Of a stretch of 49,758 bases of DNA, positions 43,231-49,758 are shown piece after piece (within the stretch, counting starts at the first letter, position 1; each line of letters begins with the position of its first letter). The notes beneath the pieces are model-generated. The model had not been told where the DNA came from, made no database searches, and saw nothing but the letters and a program-made list of their open reading frames with translations. The stretch lies in contig JAMPYF010000033.1 of the NCBI GenBank assembly GCA_023700805.1, positions 1-49,758 of the forward strand, written 5' to 3'. The position numbers and the translations under genes are program-made. The DNA is from Sulfuritalea sp. Lineage in GTDB: Bacteria; Pseudomonadota; Gammaproteobacteria; Burkholderiales; Rhodocyclaceae.

Positions 43231-44394
43231 TCATTTGGCGGCGGCGCCAGCCGCCGCCGTGGCCCGAGCGCCAACTTTCACGCCCTCGCGCTCGAGCGAG
43301 GTGACGATGCGCTCGCCCTCGGCCAGGCCTTCGACGATTTCCGTGAACTCCCAGTTGGCGGTGCCGATCCTGACCTTGCGTTCTTCGAGCTTGCCGCTTT
43401 CCGCGTTCAGCACCATCACGCGGTTGCCCTCGATCAGCGCCGCGGTGGGCACCCGCAGCACGTTGGCGCGCGTGGCGAGCACGATCTCGACGTCGGCGCT
43501 GTAGCCGACCAGCAGGCCGCCGCTCGCCGGCATGTCGAAATCGACTTCGACATCGACGGTGCGCGCCTGCTTCTCGACGGCCAGGACATAGGGCGCGACG
43601 CGCCTCACCTTGCCCTGCAAAGGCTGCTTGGGCAGCGCATCGAGCGTGACGCGCACCGGCAGGCCGGCCTTGATCTTCGGCGCGTCGATTTCATCCATCG
43701 GCGCGTTGATGTAAAGACAGGAATCGTCGATCAGGTCGATCGCCGGTGGCGTCGGCACGCCCGGCGGCGAAGGCGTCGAGTACTCGCCGAGTTCGCCGAC
43801 GATGTTCGCCACGGTGCCGTCGAAGGGCGCATAGAGCGTCATGCGGCCCTGCTCGACTTTTGTCACGCCGACCCGCGCCGCGGCCTGGGTGACATCGGCG
43901 CGCGCCGTTTCGCAGGCTGCGCTGCGGGCATCGGCCTCGCTCTTCGCTGCATCCTCGCGCGCGTCCGAAACGAAGCCCTTGTTCTTCAACGACGACTGGC
44001 GCTCGGCTTCGCGGCGCGAACTGGCCGCCGTGGTGCACACCTCCTTGACCCGCTGCGCGGACACCGCGCGCTGGGCTTCGGCCAGGGTCTGCTGCGCCTT
44101 CTGGTCGTCGTTCCAGAGCTTCATCAGCAACTGGCCCTTCTTCACCTTGTCGCCTTCCTTGACGCCGAGGTATTCGATGCGGCCGCCCATGATGGTGGAC
44201 AGCTTGGTGCGCTGACAGGCCTCGACCGTGCCGGCACGGGTATTGACCACCGTGGACTCGACATTGCCGCGATCGACGGACTTCAGCACCACACTGATCG
44301 GCTTGGCCCGTGTGGTCCATAGATAGCCGCCGACGCCGAGGGCCAGAAGCAGCGCCGCCGGCAGGATGCGGCGCAACAAAAAGGATGTATTCAT
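43231..44394 (-). CDS. HlyD/MacA-type periplasmic adaptor of the ABC exporter
   Basis: 387 residues. An N-terminal anchor (LPAALLLALGVGGYLW) is followed by a barrel-sandwich half-motif (MGGRIEYLGVKEGDKVKKGQ), a coiled-coil hairpin (~95-175), the second half (TLYAPFDGTVANIVGELGEY) and beta-barrel and membrane-proximal domains. It would bridge the ABC permeases to an outer-membrane channel. A CATAAT box lies eight bases before the ATG and no ribosome site is seen, so the mRNA may be leaderless. The last residues GVKVGARATAAAGAAAK include a diverged copy of the dispersed repeat (43255-43279). Confidence 0.9.
   Translation of the reverse strand: MNTSFLLRRILPAALLLALGVGGYLWTTRAKPISVVLKSVDRGNVESTVVNTRAGTVEACQRTKLSTIMGGRIEYLGVKEGDKVKKGQLLMKLWNDDQKAQQTLAEAQRAVSAQRVKEVCTTAASSRREAERQSSLKNKGFVSDAREDAAKSEADARSAACETARADVTQAAARVGVTKVEQGRMTLYAPFDGTVANIVGELGEYSTPSPPGVPTPPAIDLIDDSCLYINAPMDEIDAPKIKAGLPVRVTLDALPKQPLQGKVRRVAPYVLAVEKQARTVDVEVDFDMPASGGLLVGYSADVEIVLATRANVLRVPTAALIEGNRVMVLNAESGKLEERKVRIGTANWEFTEIVEGLAEGERIVTSLEREGVKVGARATAAAGAAAK
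43255..43279 (-). repeat. dispersed 25-bp repeat, diverged copy inside the adaptor gene
   Basis: On the minus strand AAAGTTGGCGCT is followed by CGGGCCACGGCG; it encodes KVGARATA at the C-terminus. The most diverged of the listed copies. Confidence 0.55.
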
Positions 44395-44444
44395 GGCGCG
44401 TGATTATGCCGTGTTTGCCGCGGCCGCGCCCTTCCCCGGAAGGG
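44395..44444 (-). promoter_or_regulatory. start-proximal CATAAT box and small hairpin upstream of the adaptor gene
   Basis: CATAAT (44408-44403) is eight bases before the ATG. About 30 bases around this box are nearly identical to those in front of the DUF2157 gene (46411-46432). Further up, CCCTTCC-2-GGAAGGG (44429-44444) is a short relative of the G/C-rich palindromic repeats. Confidence 0.5.
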
Positions 44445-44467
44445 ATAGGGCGGGCCCGCAGGACAAC

Positions 44468-45331
44468 TCAGCGCGCCACGGCCACTGCTTCGATCCACGG
44501 CTCCAGGCGCTGGCCGAAGGCGATGGTGGCCTCGAAGCGCGCGCCGGGCTCGTCCGTCGTGCGTCGCTGGCTGCGCAGCGCGGGTTCCAGCGCCGGACGC
44601 AAGGCGTGCGGCACATTGATCTGCGAAACCGCCAGGGCGCTGAGGTAGCCGCCGATGCGGGTCTGCTTGTCCCGCGTCACCGTCCGCGGGCGCAGCGTGG
44701 CCTTGACGATCAGGTAACGGCCGCGATCCGGATACTTCGCGCGCAGGGCCGCGCGGTCCAGCCCGGCGTCGATGGCGAACAGCCGGCTGTTCAGTTGCTC
44801 CTCGCGCTTCACCTGTTCCTGGGCGCGCTTGGCCTTGGCGGCAAACTCCTTGCTGTCGGCATTGGCCAGCAGCGCCGCCTCGTGGCGCGCGGCATTTTGC
44901 CGCGTCCGCTCCAGCGCCCGCTGCCAGGCCGGGCCGCCCAGTTCCAGCACCAGCAGCACTTCGCGCGGCAATTGACGCTCGAAACGGCGGCGCTCGGCCT
45001 GGTCCGCAGCCACGGCTGCGGTATCGAAGCCCAGCGCCGCCATGCGCGACTCGTCGAGCCAGTCCGGCGTGCCGCCGTTGGCGCCGAAACCCGAACCGAA
45101 GTATTCGCCCGTGCCGGTTTCGATCACGCGCCAGTTCAGCGCCAGCGCCAAACCGCTGTTCTCCCTGACCATGGCGCCGCGCCAGGGCATGGACAGTTCG
45201 CGTTGCGAGAGCGTCATGCGGCTGTCCGCCTCGCCGCTGCGATTCAGATAGACGCCCACCAGCGCCACGGCATTGGCCAGCAGGATCAGCGCCGCGCCGG
45301 CCGCCAGGACCTTCCAGGGCGTGAGCTTCAT
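44468..45331 (-). CDS. DUF4824 family protein
   Basis: 287 residues. An N-terminal membrane helix (VLAAGAALILLANAVALVGV) precedes the family signature NRSGEADSRMTLSQRELSMP and SGLALALNWR; the rest is a periplasmic domain with a Glu/Lys/Arg-rich helical insertion (~145-200). The function is unknown. It overlaps the DUF2157 gene by four bases (ATGA), and the two families are commonly paired (from memory), so they likely act together at the inner membrane. Confidence 0.82.
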   Translation of the reverse strand: MKLTPWKVLAAGAALILLANAVALVGVYLNRSGEADSRMTLSQRELSMPWRGAMVRENSGLALALNWRVIETGTGEYFGSGFGANGGTPDWLDESRMAALGFDTAAVAADQAERRRFERQLPREVLLVLELGGPAWQRALERTRQNAARHEAALLANADSKEFAAKAKRAQEQVKREEQLNSRLFAIDAGLDRAALRAKYPDRGRYLIVKATLRPRTVTRDKQTRIGGYLSALAVSQINVPHALRPALEPALRSQRRTTDEPGARFEATIAFGQRLEPWIEAVAVAR

Positions 45332-46413
45332 GGCGCGGCCTCCGTCGCGCCGTGCCCGATGCGGCGCAGGCGTTTCAACACCAGCAGGATCAGGATCGCG
45401 GCCAGGCCCAGCACCAGGAAGAACAGGTATTTCGGCATGATCTCCCACCACCAGTCGAAGAACTTGGTGTAGAGGAATATGACGAAGAAAGTGATGCCGG
45501 TATTGACCGTGTCGGGCCACTGCCGGCGCGCGCCGATCCAGATCGCGAGGGCGCTGGCGACGAAGCCGGCAAGCTCGTAGGCGCCCTCGATGCTGCGCGC
45601 TTCGATGTCGTAGTTGGCCAGGTAGCTGCCGTATCCCCAGTGGCCCAGCATCAGCATGGGCAGCAGCAGGCTGAGCAGGCCGAAGATCCGGTAGATGGCG
45701 GCGAAGCCCGACAGGCGACGGTGTTCCAGCAGCGCCGGCACGGCGAACAGCAGCGCAGCGACGGGAAAGAAATTCTCCGGCCGCTCGCCGAAATGCAGCC
45801 AGTAGATGCCGCCCCACTCGCCGACGCGCGCGGCGACAAAAGCAATCACGCAGCAGATGCCCGCCGCCAGCAGCAGGCGCAGGTCGCAGGCATAGGCCAG
45901 CAGGAAAGCCAGCGCCGCCCAGGGCAAGAGGGCGCGGTCGGTCGGCGTGATGTTGAAGATCTGGCCGAGCATGGTCAGGTTCAGCACGAAGCAGGCGAAA
46001 GCCACCATCGCCGCCAGCTTGGTGAAATAGCCCGAGGCGTCGCGGATCTGGATCCACACCGTCAGCCCGAGGCTGGCCAGCGCCGCGCCGAGCAGGATCG
46101 CGACCTGGGCGGTCTCGTCGAAATTGCCCCAGAACTGGTAGAAGAGGAAGAACACGCTGGCCGCCAGCGCCAGCGCGCCGAGGAAGGAGGCCACCCGCAT
46201 GCCCAGCGACAACTGCCTGGCCTGCGCGTCGCGGTCGATGTCGAAGCGGCCGGCGAAGCTCGCCAGCAAGGCGGCGTGGTGCTCGCGCACTGCCTGCTGC
46301 TGGGCCGCATCGAGCCGCAGCACGCCTTCGCTGTCGAGGCGCTCCAGCTCGACCTGGAAGATCGCGATCTCGTCGGCGCGCCGTTGCGCCTCGCTGCGAA
46401 GAGGGGTATTCAT
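45328..46413 (-). CDS. DUF2157 membrane protein
   Basis: 361 residues. A soluble N-terminal ~85 residues (FQVELERLDSEGVLRLDAAQ) precede about ten membrane helices; the stretch SVFFLFYQFWGNFDETAQVA begins the DUF2157 core. The role is unknown. Start at 46413 has a CATAAT box eight bases upstream and no ribosome site, the same arrangement as the exporter adaptor gene. It is divergent from yffB. Confidence 0.85.
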   Translation of the reverse strand: MNTPLRSEAQRRADEIAIFQVELERLDSEGVLRLDAAQQQAVREHHAALLASFAGRFDIDRDAQARQLSLGMRVASFLGALALAASVFFLFYQFWGNFDETAQVAILLGAALASLGLTVWIQIRDASGYFTKLAAMVAFACFVLNLTMLGQIFNITPTDRALLPWAALAFLLAYACDLRLLLAAGICCVIAFVAARVGEWGGIYWLHFGERPENFFPVAALLFAVPALLEHRRLSGFAAIYRIFGLLSLLLPMLMLGHWGYGSYLANYDIEARSIEGAYELAGFVASALAIWIGARRQWPDTVNTGITFFVIFLYTKFFDWWWEIMPKYLFFLVLGLAAILILLVLKRLRRIGHGATEAAP

Positions 46414-46480
46414 GGCCGGCGATTATGCCGCGTTTGTTATGATTCGGCTCCCCTTCACCGATTCGACGATATACATTGCA

Positions 46481-46828
46481 ATGGTAAGAATCTTCGGCAT
46501 CAAGAATTGCGACACCATGAAGAAGGCCTTCGCCTGGTGCGAGTCCAATGGCATCAGCTACGAATTCCACGACTACAAGAAACTCGGCGTGCCGCACGAC
46601 CGCCTGGTCCAGTGGTGCCGCGCCATGGGCTGGCAGACGCTGGTCAATACCAAGGGCCCGACCTGGCGCAAGCTGACGCCCGAACAGCAGGCGATCACCA
46701 CGCAGGGCCAGGCCGTGGCGCTGATGATGGAACACCCGAGCGTGATCCGCCGCCCGGTGGTGGAAAACGACGCCGGGCAGTACCTGGTGGGTTTCGACCC
46801 GACCATGTTCGACAGCTTCGTGCGCTGA
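46481..46828 (+). CDS. Spx/ArsC-family reductase-like protein (YffB)
   Basis: 115 residues. The thioredoxin-like start MVRIFGIKNCDTMKKAFAWC has a single active-site Cys10 and the R-x-x-x pattern of YffB rather than the HX3CX3R pattern of true arsenate reductase. YffB-type proteins bind glutathione and are of uncertain function. A TATACA box (46470-46475) is just upstream, implying a short leader. Its stop overlaps the hslO ATG by one base. Confidence 0.88.
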   Translation: MVRIFGIKNCDTMKKAFAWCESNGISYEFHDYKKLGVPHDRLVQWCRAMGWQTLVNTKGPTWRKLTPEQQAITTQGQAVALMMEHPSVIRRPVVENDAGQYLVGFDPTMFDSFVR

Positions 46829-47688
46829 TGGATCAGGTGCACGGCTTCCTGCTCGAAGACCTCGACATCCGCGGCGCGCTGGTGCAGCTCGGCCCGTCCT
46901 GGGCGGCGATCGCCGCGCGGCGCAACTATGCGGCGCCGGTGCGCGACCTGCTCGGCGAGCTGGCCGCCGTCACCGCGCTGATCGGCAGCAACCTGAAGAC
47001 CCCCGGACGCCTGAGCTTCCAGGTGCAGGGCCACGGCCCGGTGTCGATGCTGGTGATGGACTGCAATGAACAGCTGCATCTGCGCGGCATGGCGAAAAGC
47101 CAACTGGCGGCCGACGCCGAAGGCCATGTCGCCGGCGTCGCCGACCTGCTCGGCGACGGCCGCCTGGTGCTGACCCTGCAGCCGCAGTCGGCGCAGACGC
47201 CCCACCAGAGCGTGGTACCGCTGGTGGGCAGCACCCTGGCGACGATCTTCGAACACTACCTGGCGCAGTCCGAGCAGCAGCCGGCGCGGCTGTGGCTGGC
47301 GGCGACCGCCGACACCGCCTGCGGCCTGTTCCTGCAGAAGCTGCCGGGCGCCGACCTGCGCGACGCCGACGGCTGGAACCGCATCGAAACGCTGGCCGCC
47401 ACGGTGCGCCCCGAAGAACTCGTACTGCCGCCCGAAATCCTGCTGACCCGGCTGTTCGCCGAGGAAAGCGTGCGCCTTTACCCGCCGCGGTCCGCCGCCT
47501 GGCACTGTCCGCGCGACGAGGAAAAGGTGCGCAACATGCTGCTCTCGCTGGGCCGCGAAGAAGTCGAGGCGATGCTCGCCGATGCCGAGGCGATCGCCAT
47601 CGAGGACGAGATCTGCGGCCACGAATACCGCTTCGGGCCCGAGATCGTCGACGAGCTGTTCCCGCCCGCGGGCCGCATTCTCCATTGA
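46828..47688 (+). CDS. hslO: Hsp33 redox chaperone with reduced cysteine set
   Basis: 286 residues. N-terminal substrate-binding domain and linker are normal (SFQVQGHGPVSMLVMDCNEQ; CGLFLQKLPGA). The C-terminal zinc switch normally has CxC and CxxC; here the matching segments are WHCPRDEEKV and DEICGHEYRF, so only Cys227 and Cys263 remain and the partners are replaced by Arg229 and Asp260. Four-cysteine zinc binding is therefore unlikely. Hsp33 holds unfolded proteins during oxidative and heat stress. Start overlaps yffB. The stop TGA overlaps the next start TTG. Confidence 0.92.
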   Translation: MDQVHGFLLEDLDIRGALVQLGPSWAAIAARRNYAAPVRDLLGELAAVTALIGSNLKTPGRLSFQVQGHGPVSMLVMDCNEQLHLRGMAKSQLAADAEGHVAGVADLLGDGRLVLTLQPQSAQTPHQSVVPLVGSTLATIFEHYLAQSEQQPARLWLAATADTACGLFLQKLPGADLRDADGWNRIETLAATVRPEELVLPPEILLTRLFAEESVRLYPPRSAAWHCPRDEEKVRNMLLSLGREEVEAMLADAEAIAIEDEICGHEYRFGPEIVDELFPPAGRILH

Positions 47689-48431
47689 ACATCGACATCA
47701 GCGAGGAAGCGGGCGTCCGCTACCTGCATTTCGGTTCGAGCTGGGTGCAGGGCGCGATGCGCATCGCGCGGCCTTTTGCGCTGGAGCTCGACTACACGCG
47801 CGAGATGATGGTGCCGCTGCTGCTGCACGGCGACGACTGGCCGCGCAAGATCCTGCAGATCGGCCTGGGCGCGGCCTCGGTGACCAAGTTCCTGTATCGC
47901 CACCGGCCGCAGGCGAAGCTCACGGTGGTCGAAATCGAACCGCGCGTGGCCGCCGCCGCGCGGCAGTTCTTCAAGCTGCCCGAGGATGAGCAGCGCATCG
48001 ACATCCGCTACGGCGACGGCGCCGACTTCGTCATCGCCAGCAAGCAGCGTTACGACCTGATCCTGGTCGACGGCTTCGATGCCGACGCCCGCACCGGCCG
48101 CCTCGACACCCTGCCCTTCTATCTCGACTGCCGCGCCCGGCTCGCCGACGACGGCCTGCTGTGCGTGAACCTGCTGTCGCGGCGCAAGGATTTCGGCAAG
48201 AGCGTCAAGCGCCTCGAAGAAGCCTTTGAGGGCCGCGCCATCGCCTTTCCCTCCTGCGACAGCGGCAATGCCATCGCGCTGGGCGCGGTCGGCGGGTCGC
48301 CAGCGCCAACTCTTGACGAGCTCAAGGCCGCCGCCAAGCGCCTGAAGCAGGAAAGCGGGCTCAACCTGCTGCCGACCCTGGCCCGCCTCGCGCAGTCGCG
48401 GCACCTGGCCGGCGGCACGCTGCAGCTATGA
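47685..48431 (+). CDS. spermidine-synthase-like protein
   Basis: 248 residues. The Rossmann motif ILQIGLGAASVTKFLYRHRP, the acidic VVEIEPRV and DIRYGDGADFV with ILVDGFDADARTG match the aminopropyltransferase/methyltransferase fold of SpeE-like proteins, but the polyamine-pocket residues are not obvious, so catalysis of spermidine formation is uncertain. I use the TTG at 47685 because it overlaps the hslO stop and gives the usual N-terminus NIDISEEAGVRYLHFGSSWV. A copy of the dispersed repeat lies in the 3' part (48294-48314), encoding GGSPAPTL. Confidence 0.78.
   Translation: MNIDISEEAGVRYLHFGSSWVQGAMRIARPFALELDYTREMMVPLLLHGDDWPRKILQIGLGAASVTKFLYRHRPQAKLTVVEIEPRVAAAARQFFKLPEDEQRIDIRYGDGADFVIASKQRYDLILVDGFDADARTGRLDTLPFYLDCRARLADDGLLCVNLLSRRKDFGKSVKRLEEAFEGRAIAFPSCDSGNAIALGAVGGSPAPTLDELKAAAKRLKQESGLNLLPTLARLAQSRHLAGGTLQL
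48294..48314 (-). repeat. dispersed 25-bp repeat, copy inside the spermidine-synthase-like gene
   Basis: AAGAGTTGGCGCTGGCGACC on the minus strand. Read in the sense direction it encodes SPAPTL, a Pro/Ala loop between the Rossmann domain and the C-terminal helices. Confidence 0.72.
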
Positions 48432-49363
48432 CGCAAGCACAACAAGCACACAGGGACCACCGCCGCGGCACGCTCTACATGCTGCTGGTGATCGCCATCT
48501 GGGGCGGCTTCCTGCCGGTCGGCAAGTCGGCGCTGCAAATGGTCGATCCCTACTGGCTGACGGCGATGCGCTACGGCACCGCGGCCCTCATCTTCATCGG
48601 CCTGCTCTGGGTGCGCGAAGGCCGCGCGGCGCTCGCCACCGAAGGCCAGTTCTGGAAAATCGTGCTGTTCGGCAGCGTCGGCTTCGCCGGCTTCGGCGTC
48701 TGCCTGTTCGAAGGCCTCAAGCTGACGCGGCCCGAAATCAGCGGCATGATCCTCGCGCTGGGCCCGATCCAGGTCGCGCTGTTCCAGTGGTGGCGCAGCC
48801 ATCGCCGGCCCGACAACTTCACGCTCGCGGCGATCGCGCTGGCGCTGGTCGGCGAACTGTTCGTCATCACCTCGGGCGAACTCGCGCGCCTGACCGGCGG
48901 CGACGCGCGGGGCAACGGCCTGGTCTTCCTCGCCTCGCTGTTCTGGACCGCCTACACGCTGGGCGGGCAGCAGTTCCCCGGCTGGTCGCCGGTGCGCTAC
49001 ACCGCGCTGTCCTGCTCGCTGGGCTGGTTCGCGATCATGGTCGCGGTGGCCATCGCCACGCTGGCCGGCCACAGCCAGCCGCCGCGCGCCGAGCAACTGA
49101 TCGCCGTCTGGCCGCAACTGGCCTTTATCATCCTCTGCGTTTCGGTCTTCGGCATCCTGTTCTGGAACATGGGCGTGGCCAAGCTCGGCCCCCTCAACGC
49201 CGGCCTCTTCGCCAACTTCACCCCCGTCATCACCTACCTGATCGCCATCGCCCAGGGTCGCATCCCCGGCGCCCTCGAACTCATGGGCGCCGCCATCGTG
49301 CTGATCGCCCTGATCGCCAACAACCGGCACCAGCGCAGCAAGGTCGGGCGGCTGGAGGTCTGA
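48428..49363 (+). CDS. EamA/DMT-family transporter
   Basis: 311 residues with ten predicted membrane helices in two EamA repeats (first: MLLVIAIWGGFLPVGKSALQ; second: GLVFLASLFWTAYTLGGQQF, then FGILFWNMGVAKLGPLNAGL). DMT transporters export metabolites such as amino acids, nucleosides or thiol compounds; substrate is unknown. It overlaps the preceding gene by four bases (ATGA) and closes a four-gene coupled series yffB-hslO-speE-like-EamA. Confidence 0.9.
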   Translation: MTQAQQAHRDHRRGTLYMLLVIAIWGGFLPVGKSALQMVDPYWLTAMRYGTAALIFIGLLWVREGRAALATEGQFWKIVLFGSVGFAGFGVCLFEGLKLTRPEISGMILALGPIQVALFQWWRSHRRPDNFTLAAIALALVGELFVITSGELARLTGGDARGNGLVFLASLFWTAYTLGGQQFPGWSPVRYTALSCSLGWFAIMVAVAIATLAGHSQPPRAEQLIAVWPQLAFIILCVSVFGILFWNMGVAKLGPLNAGLFANFTPVITYLIAIAQGRIPGALELMGAAIVLIALIANNRHQRSKVGRLEV

Positions 49364-49365
49364 GC

Positions 49366-49390
49366 AAGAGTTGGCGCTGGCGATACGGCG
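49366..49390 (+). repeat. dispersed 25-bp repeat, intergenic copy
   Basis: Begins two bases after the EamA stop codon. Full core GTTGGCGCTGGCGA followed by TACGGCG. Confidence 0.78.
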
Positions 49391-49663
49391 ACGAGCCAAA
49401 GCGGAACCTCGGCGGTGCCGTTGTTGTCGTGCCCGCAGCAACCGGTAGTAGACGCCAATTTGCCGATTGCGTATCCTGAATGGGAATTCCAGTGGCTTGA
49501 CGCTCGGGCCACGTCAAATGGATTATTCGACAACATGACTCCCGTTTATCGAGAAACTTCGTTAAGAAACAATCAGTCCGCATGGCGCGCCGGAATACGC
49601 GACTGTCGCATATCCCGTTTACTCACCGTTTCATCGGCGACATCACGTTGAACTAAACCGCTG

Positions 49664-49696
49664 ACGCGGTGGTGGCGCTAGTCACCACCGCGTTTT
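49664..49696 (+). terminator. strong rho-independent terminator
   Basis: ACGCGGTGGTG-8-CACCACCGCGT, a perfect 11-bp stem, followed by TTTTG. It lies 300 bp after the last plus-strand gene, so it may end a small RNA starting near 49533, or attenuate the gene to the right. Confidence 0.75.
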
Positions 49697-49758
49697 GCAT
49701 TTCAGAAGCCGTGTTGTCCATCCTGTCGTCGGGAATGTTCCCGAATGACGAGGAGAAC

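Larger units (their letters stand above)
49364..49758 (+). other. 395-bp intergenic/leader region before a gene beyond the window
   Basis: After the repeat copy the DNA is less GC-rich. Possible promoter TTGACG (49497-49502)-18-GATTAT (49521-49526), itself overlapping the dyad TTGACG-9-CGTCAA. A terminator follows at 49664-49696, then TCGGGAA-TG-TTCCCGA (49729-49744) and GAGGAG at 49750-49755, a ribosome site whose start codon lies past the right edge. I see no convincing gene inside. Confidence 0.5.

Noticed and set aside
41113..44322. 1069-codon plus-strand frame across the exporter operon
   Set aside because: Antisense to four genes with intact motifs; no domain seen.
45352..46480. Plus-strand N-terminal extension of yffB
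   Set aside because: The upstream part is antisense to the DUF2157 gene; true start is the ATG at 46481, which gives the normal YffB length.
7890..49390. The 25-bp repeat as a Chi or KOPS-like strand-polar motif
   Set aside because: Copies in both orientations are about equal in this window, and the motif is much longer than such signals; whole-genome polarity could still change this.
49415..49651. 78-codon plus-strand frame in the right-edge region
   Set aside because: Starts at GTG without ribosome site and shows no codon bias of this genome; a non-coding RNA or leader is more likely, though a short peptide is not excluded.

Overview
This window is about 50 kb of GC-rich chromosomal DNA from a betaproteobacterium, most likely a member of the Rhodocyclales (Aromatoleum / Sterolibacterium / Sulfuritalea-like bacteria). 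That placement rests on gene content read from the translations: a tungsten aldehyde oxidoreductase-type ferredoxin, a phenylpyruvate decarboxylase-like enzyme, an RpfE-type gene overlapping recJ, LolCD, MoaA/MoeA, DUF4824/DUF2157 and an Hsp33 with a reduced cysteine set. It is inference; no database was searched. I saw no rRNA, tRNA, CRISPR array or intact transposase.

Layout. 1-5.7 kb (minus strand): 5'-end of a four-cluster ferredoxin, an alpha/beta hydrolase, SrkA kinase, ComEC DNA-uptake channel, a 17-bp perfect inverted repeat, a 150-bp MITE-like element and a CBS-domain protein. 6-12 kb: FAH-family hydrolase and DUF2062 protein, then convergent LolCD, then an RpfE-type gene and recJ. 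12-21 kb: a CHASE-PAS-PAS-GGDEF-EAL protein, a DJ-1/PfpI protein, a ribbon-helix-helix protein, release factor 3, a carboxylesterase, a LuxR-type regulator and a secreted amidase. 21.4-28 kb: an accessory islet with a quinone-oxidoreductase-like gene, a RelE-type remnant, ParD with an amber-interrupted ParE, a GST, a complete RHH/RelE pair, a NERD protein, HipBA and two unknown small genes, separated by repeat debris and with visible operators. 28-34 kb: lytic transglycosylase, phenylpyruvate/indolepyruvate decarboxylase divergent from an Lrp regulator, moaA and moeA. 33.6-39.8 kb: M48 lipoprotein protease with TPRs, a flavin-dependent halogenase, OmpW behind an FNR/ANR-like palindrome, a PDC-sensor protein, an AhpD-like protein and a small unknown. 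39.8-46.4 kb (minus): DUF2157-DUF4824 pair and a MacAB-like exporter with one adaptor, one ATPase and two permeases. 46.5-49.4 kb: YffB, Hsp33, a spermidine-synthase-like methyltransferase-fold protein and an EamA transporter, all overlapping. The last 400 bp hold a strong terminator and the leader of a gene that starts beyond the window.

How parts fit. The AorA-like ferredoxin, the decarboxylase with its Lrp regulator, and MoaA/MoeA would together serve oxidation of aromatic amino acids via arylpyruvate, arylacetaldehyde and arylacetate, because AOR enzymes need a pyranopterin cofactor (inference from known pathways). The clearest unexplained signal is a roughly 25-bp dispersed repeat (core GTTGGCGCTGGCGA) present about 13 times in both orientations. 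It lies between genes and also inside lolD, moeA (twice), the exporter adaptor and the spermidine-synthase-like gene, always in frame. Other signals are a MITE, covarying G/C hairpin repeats, and several starts placed 7-8 bp after a -10-like box, suggesting leaderless mRNAs.
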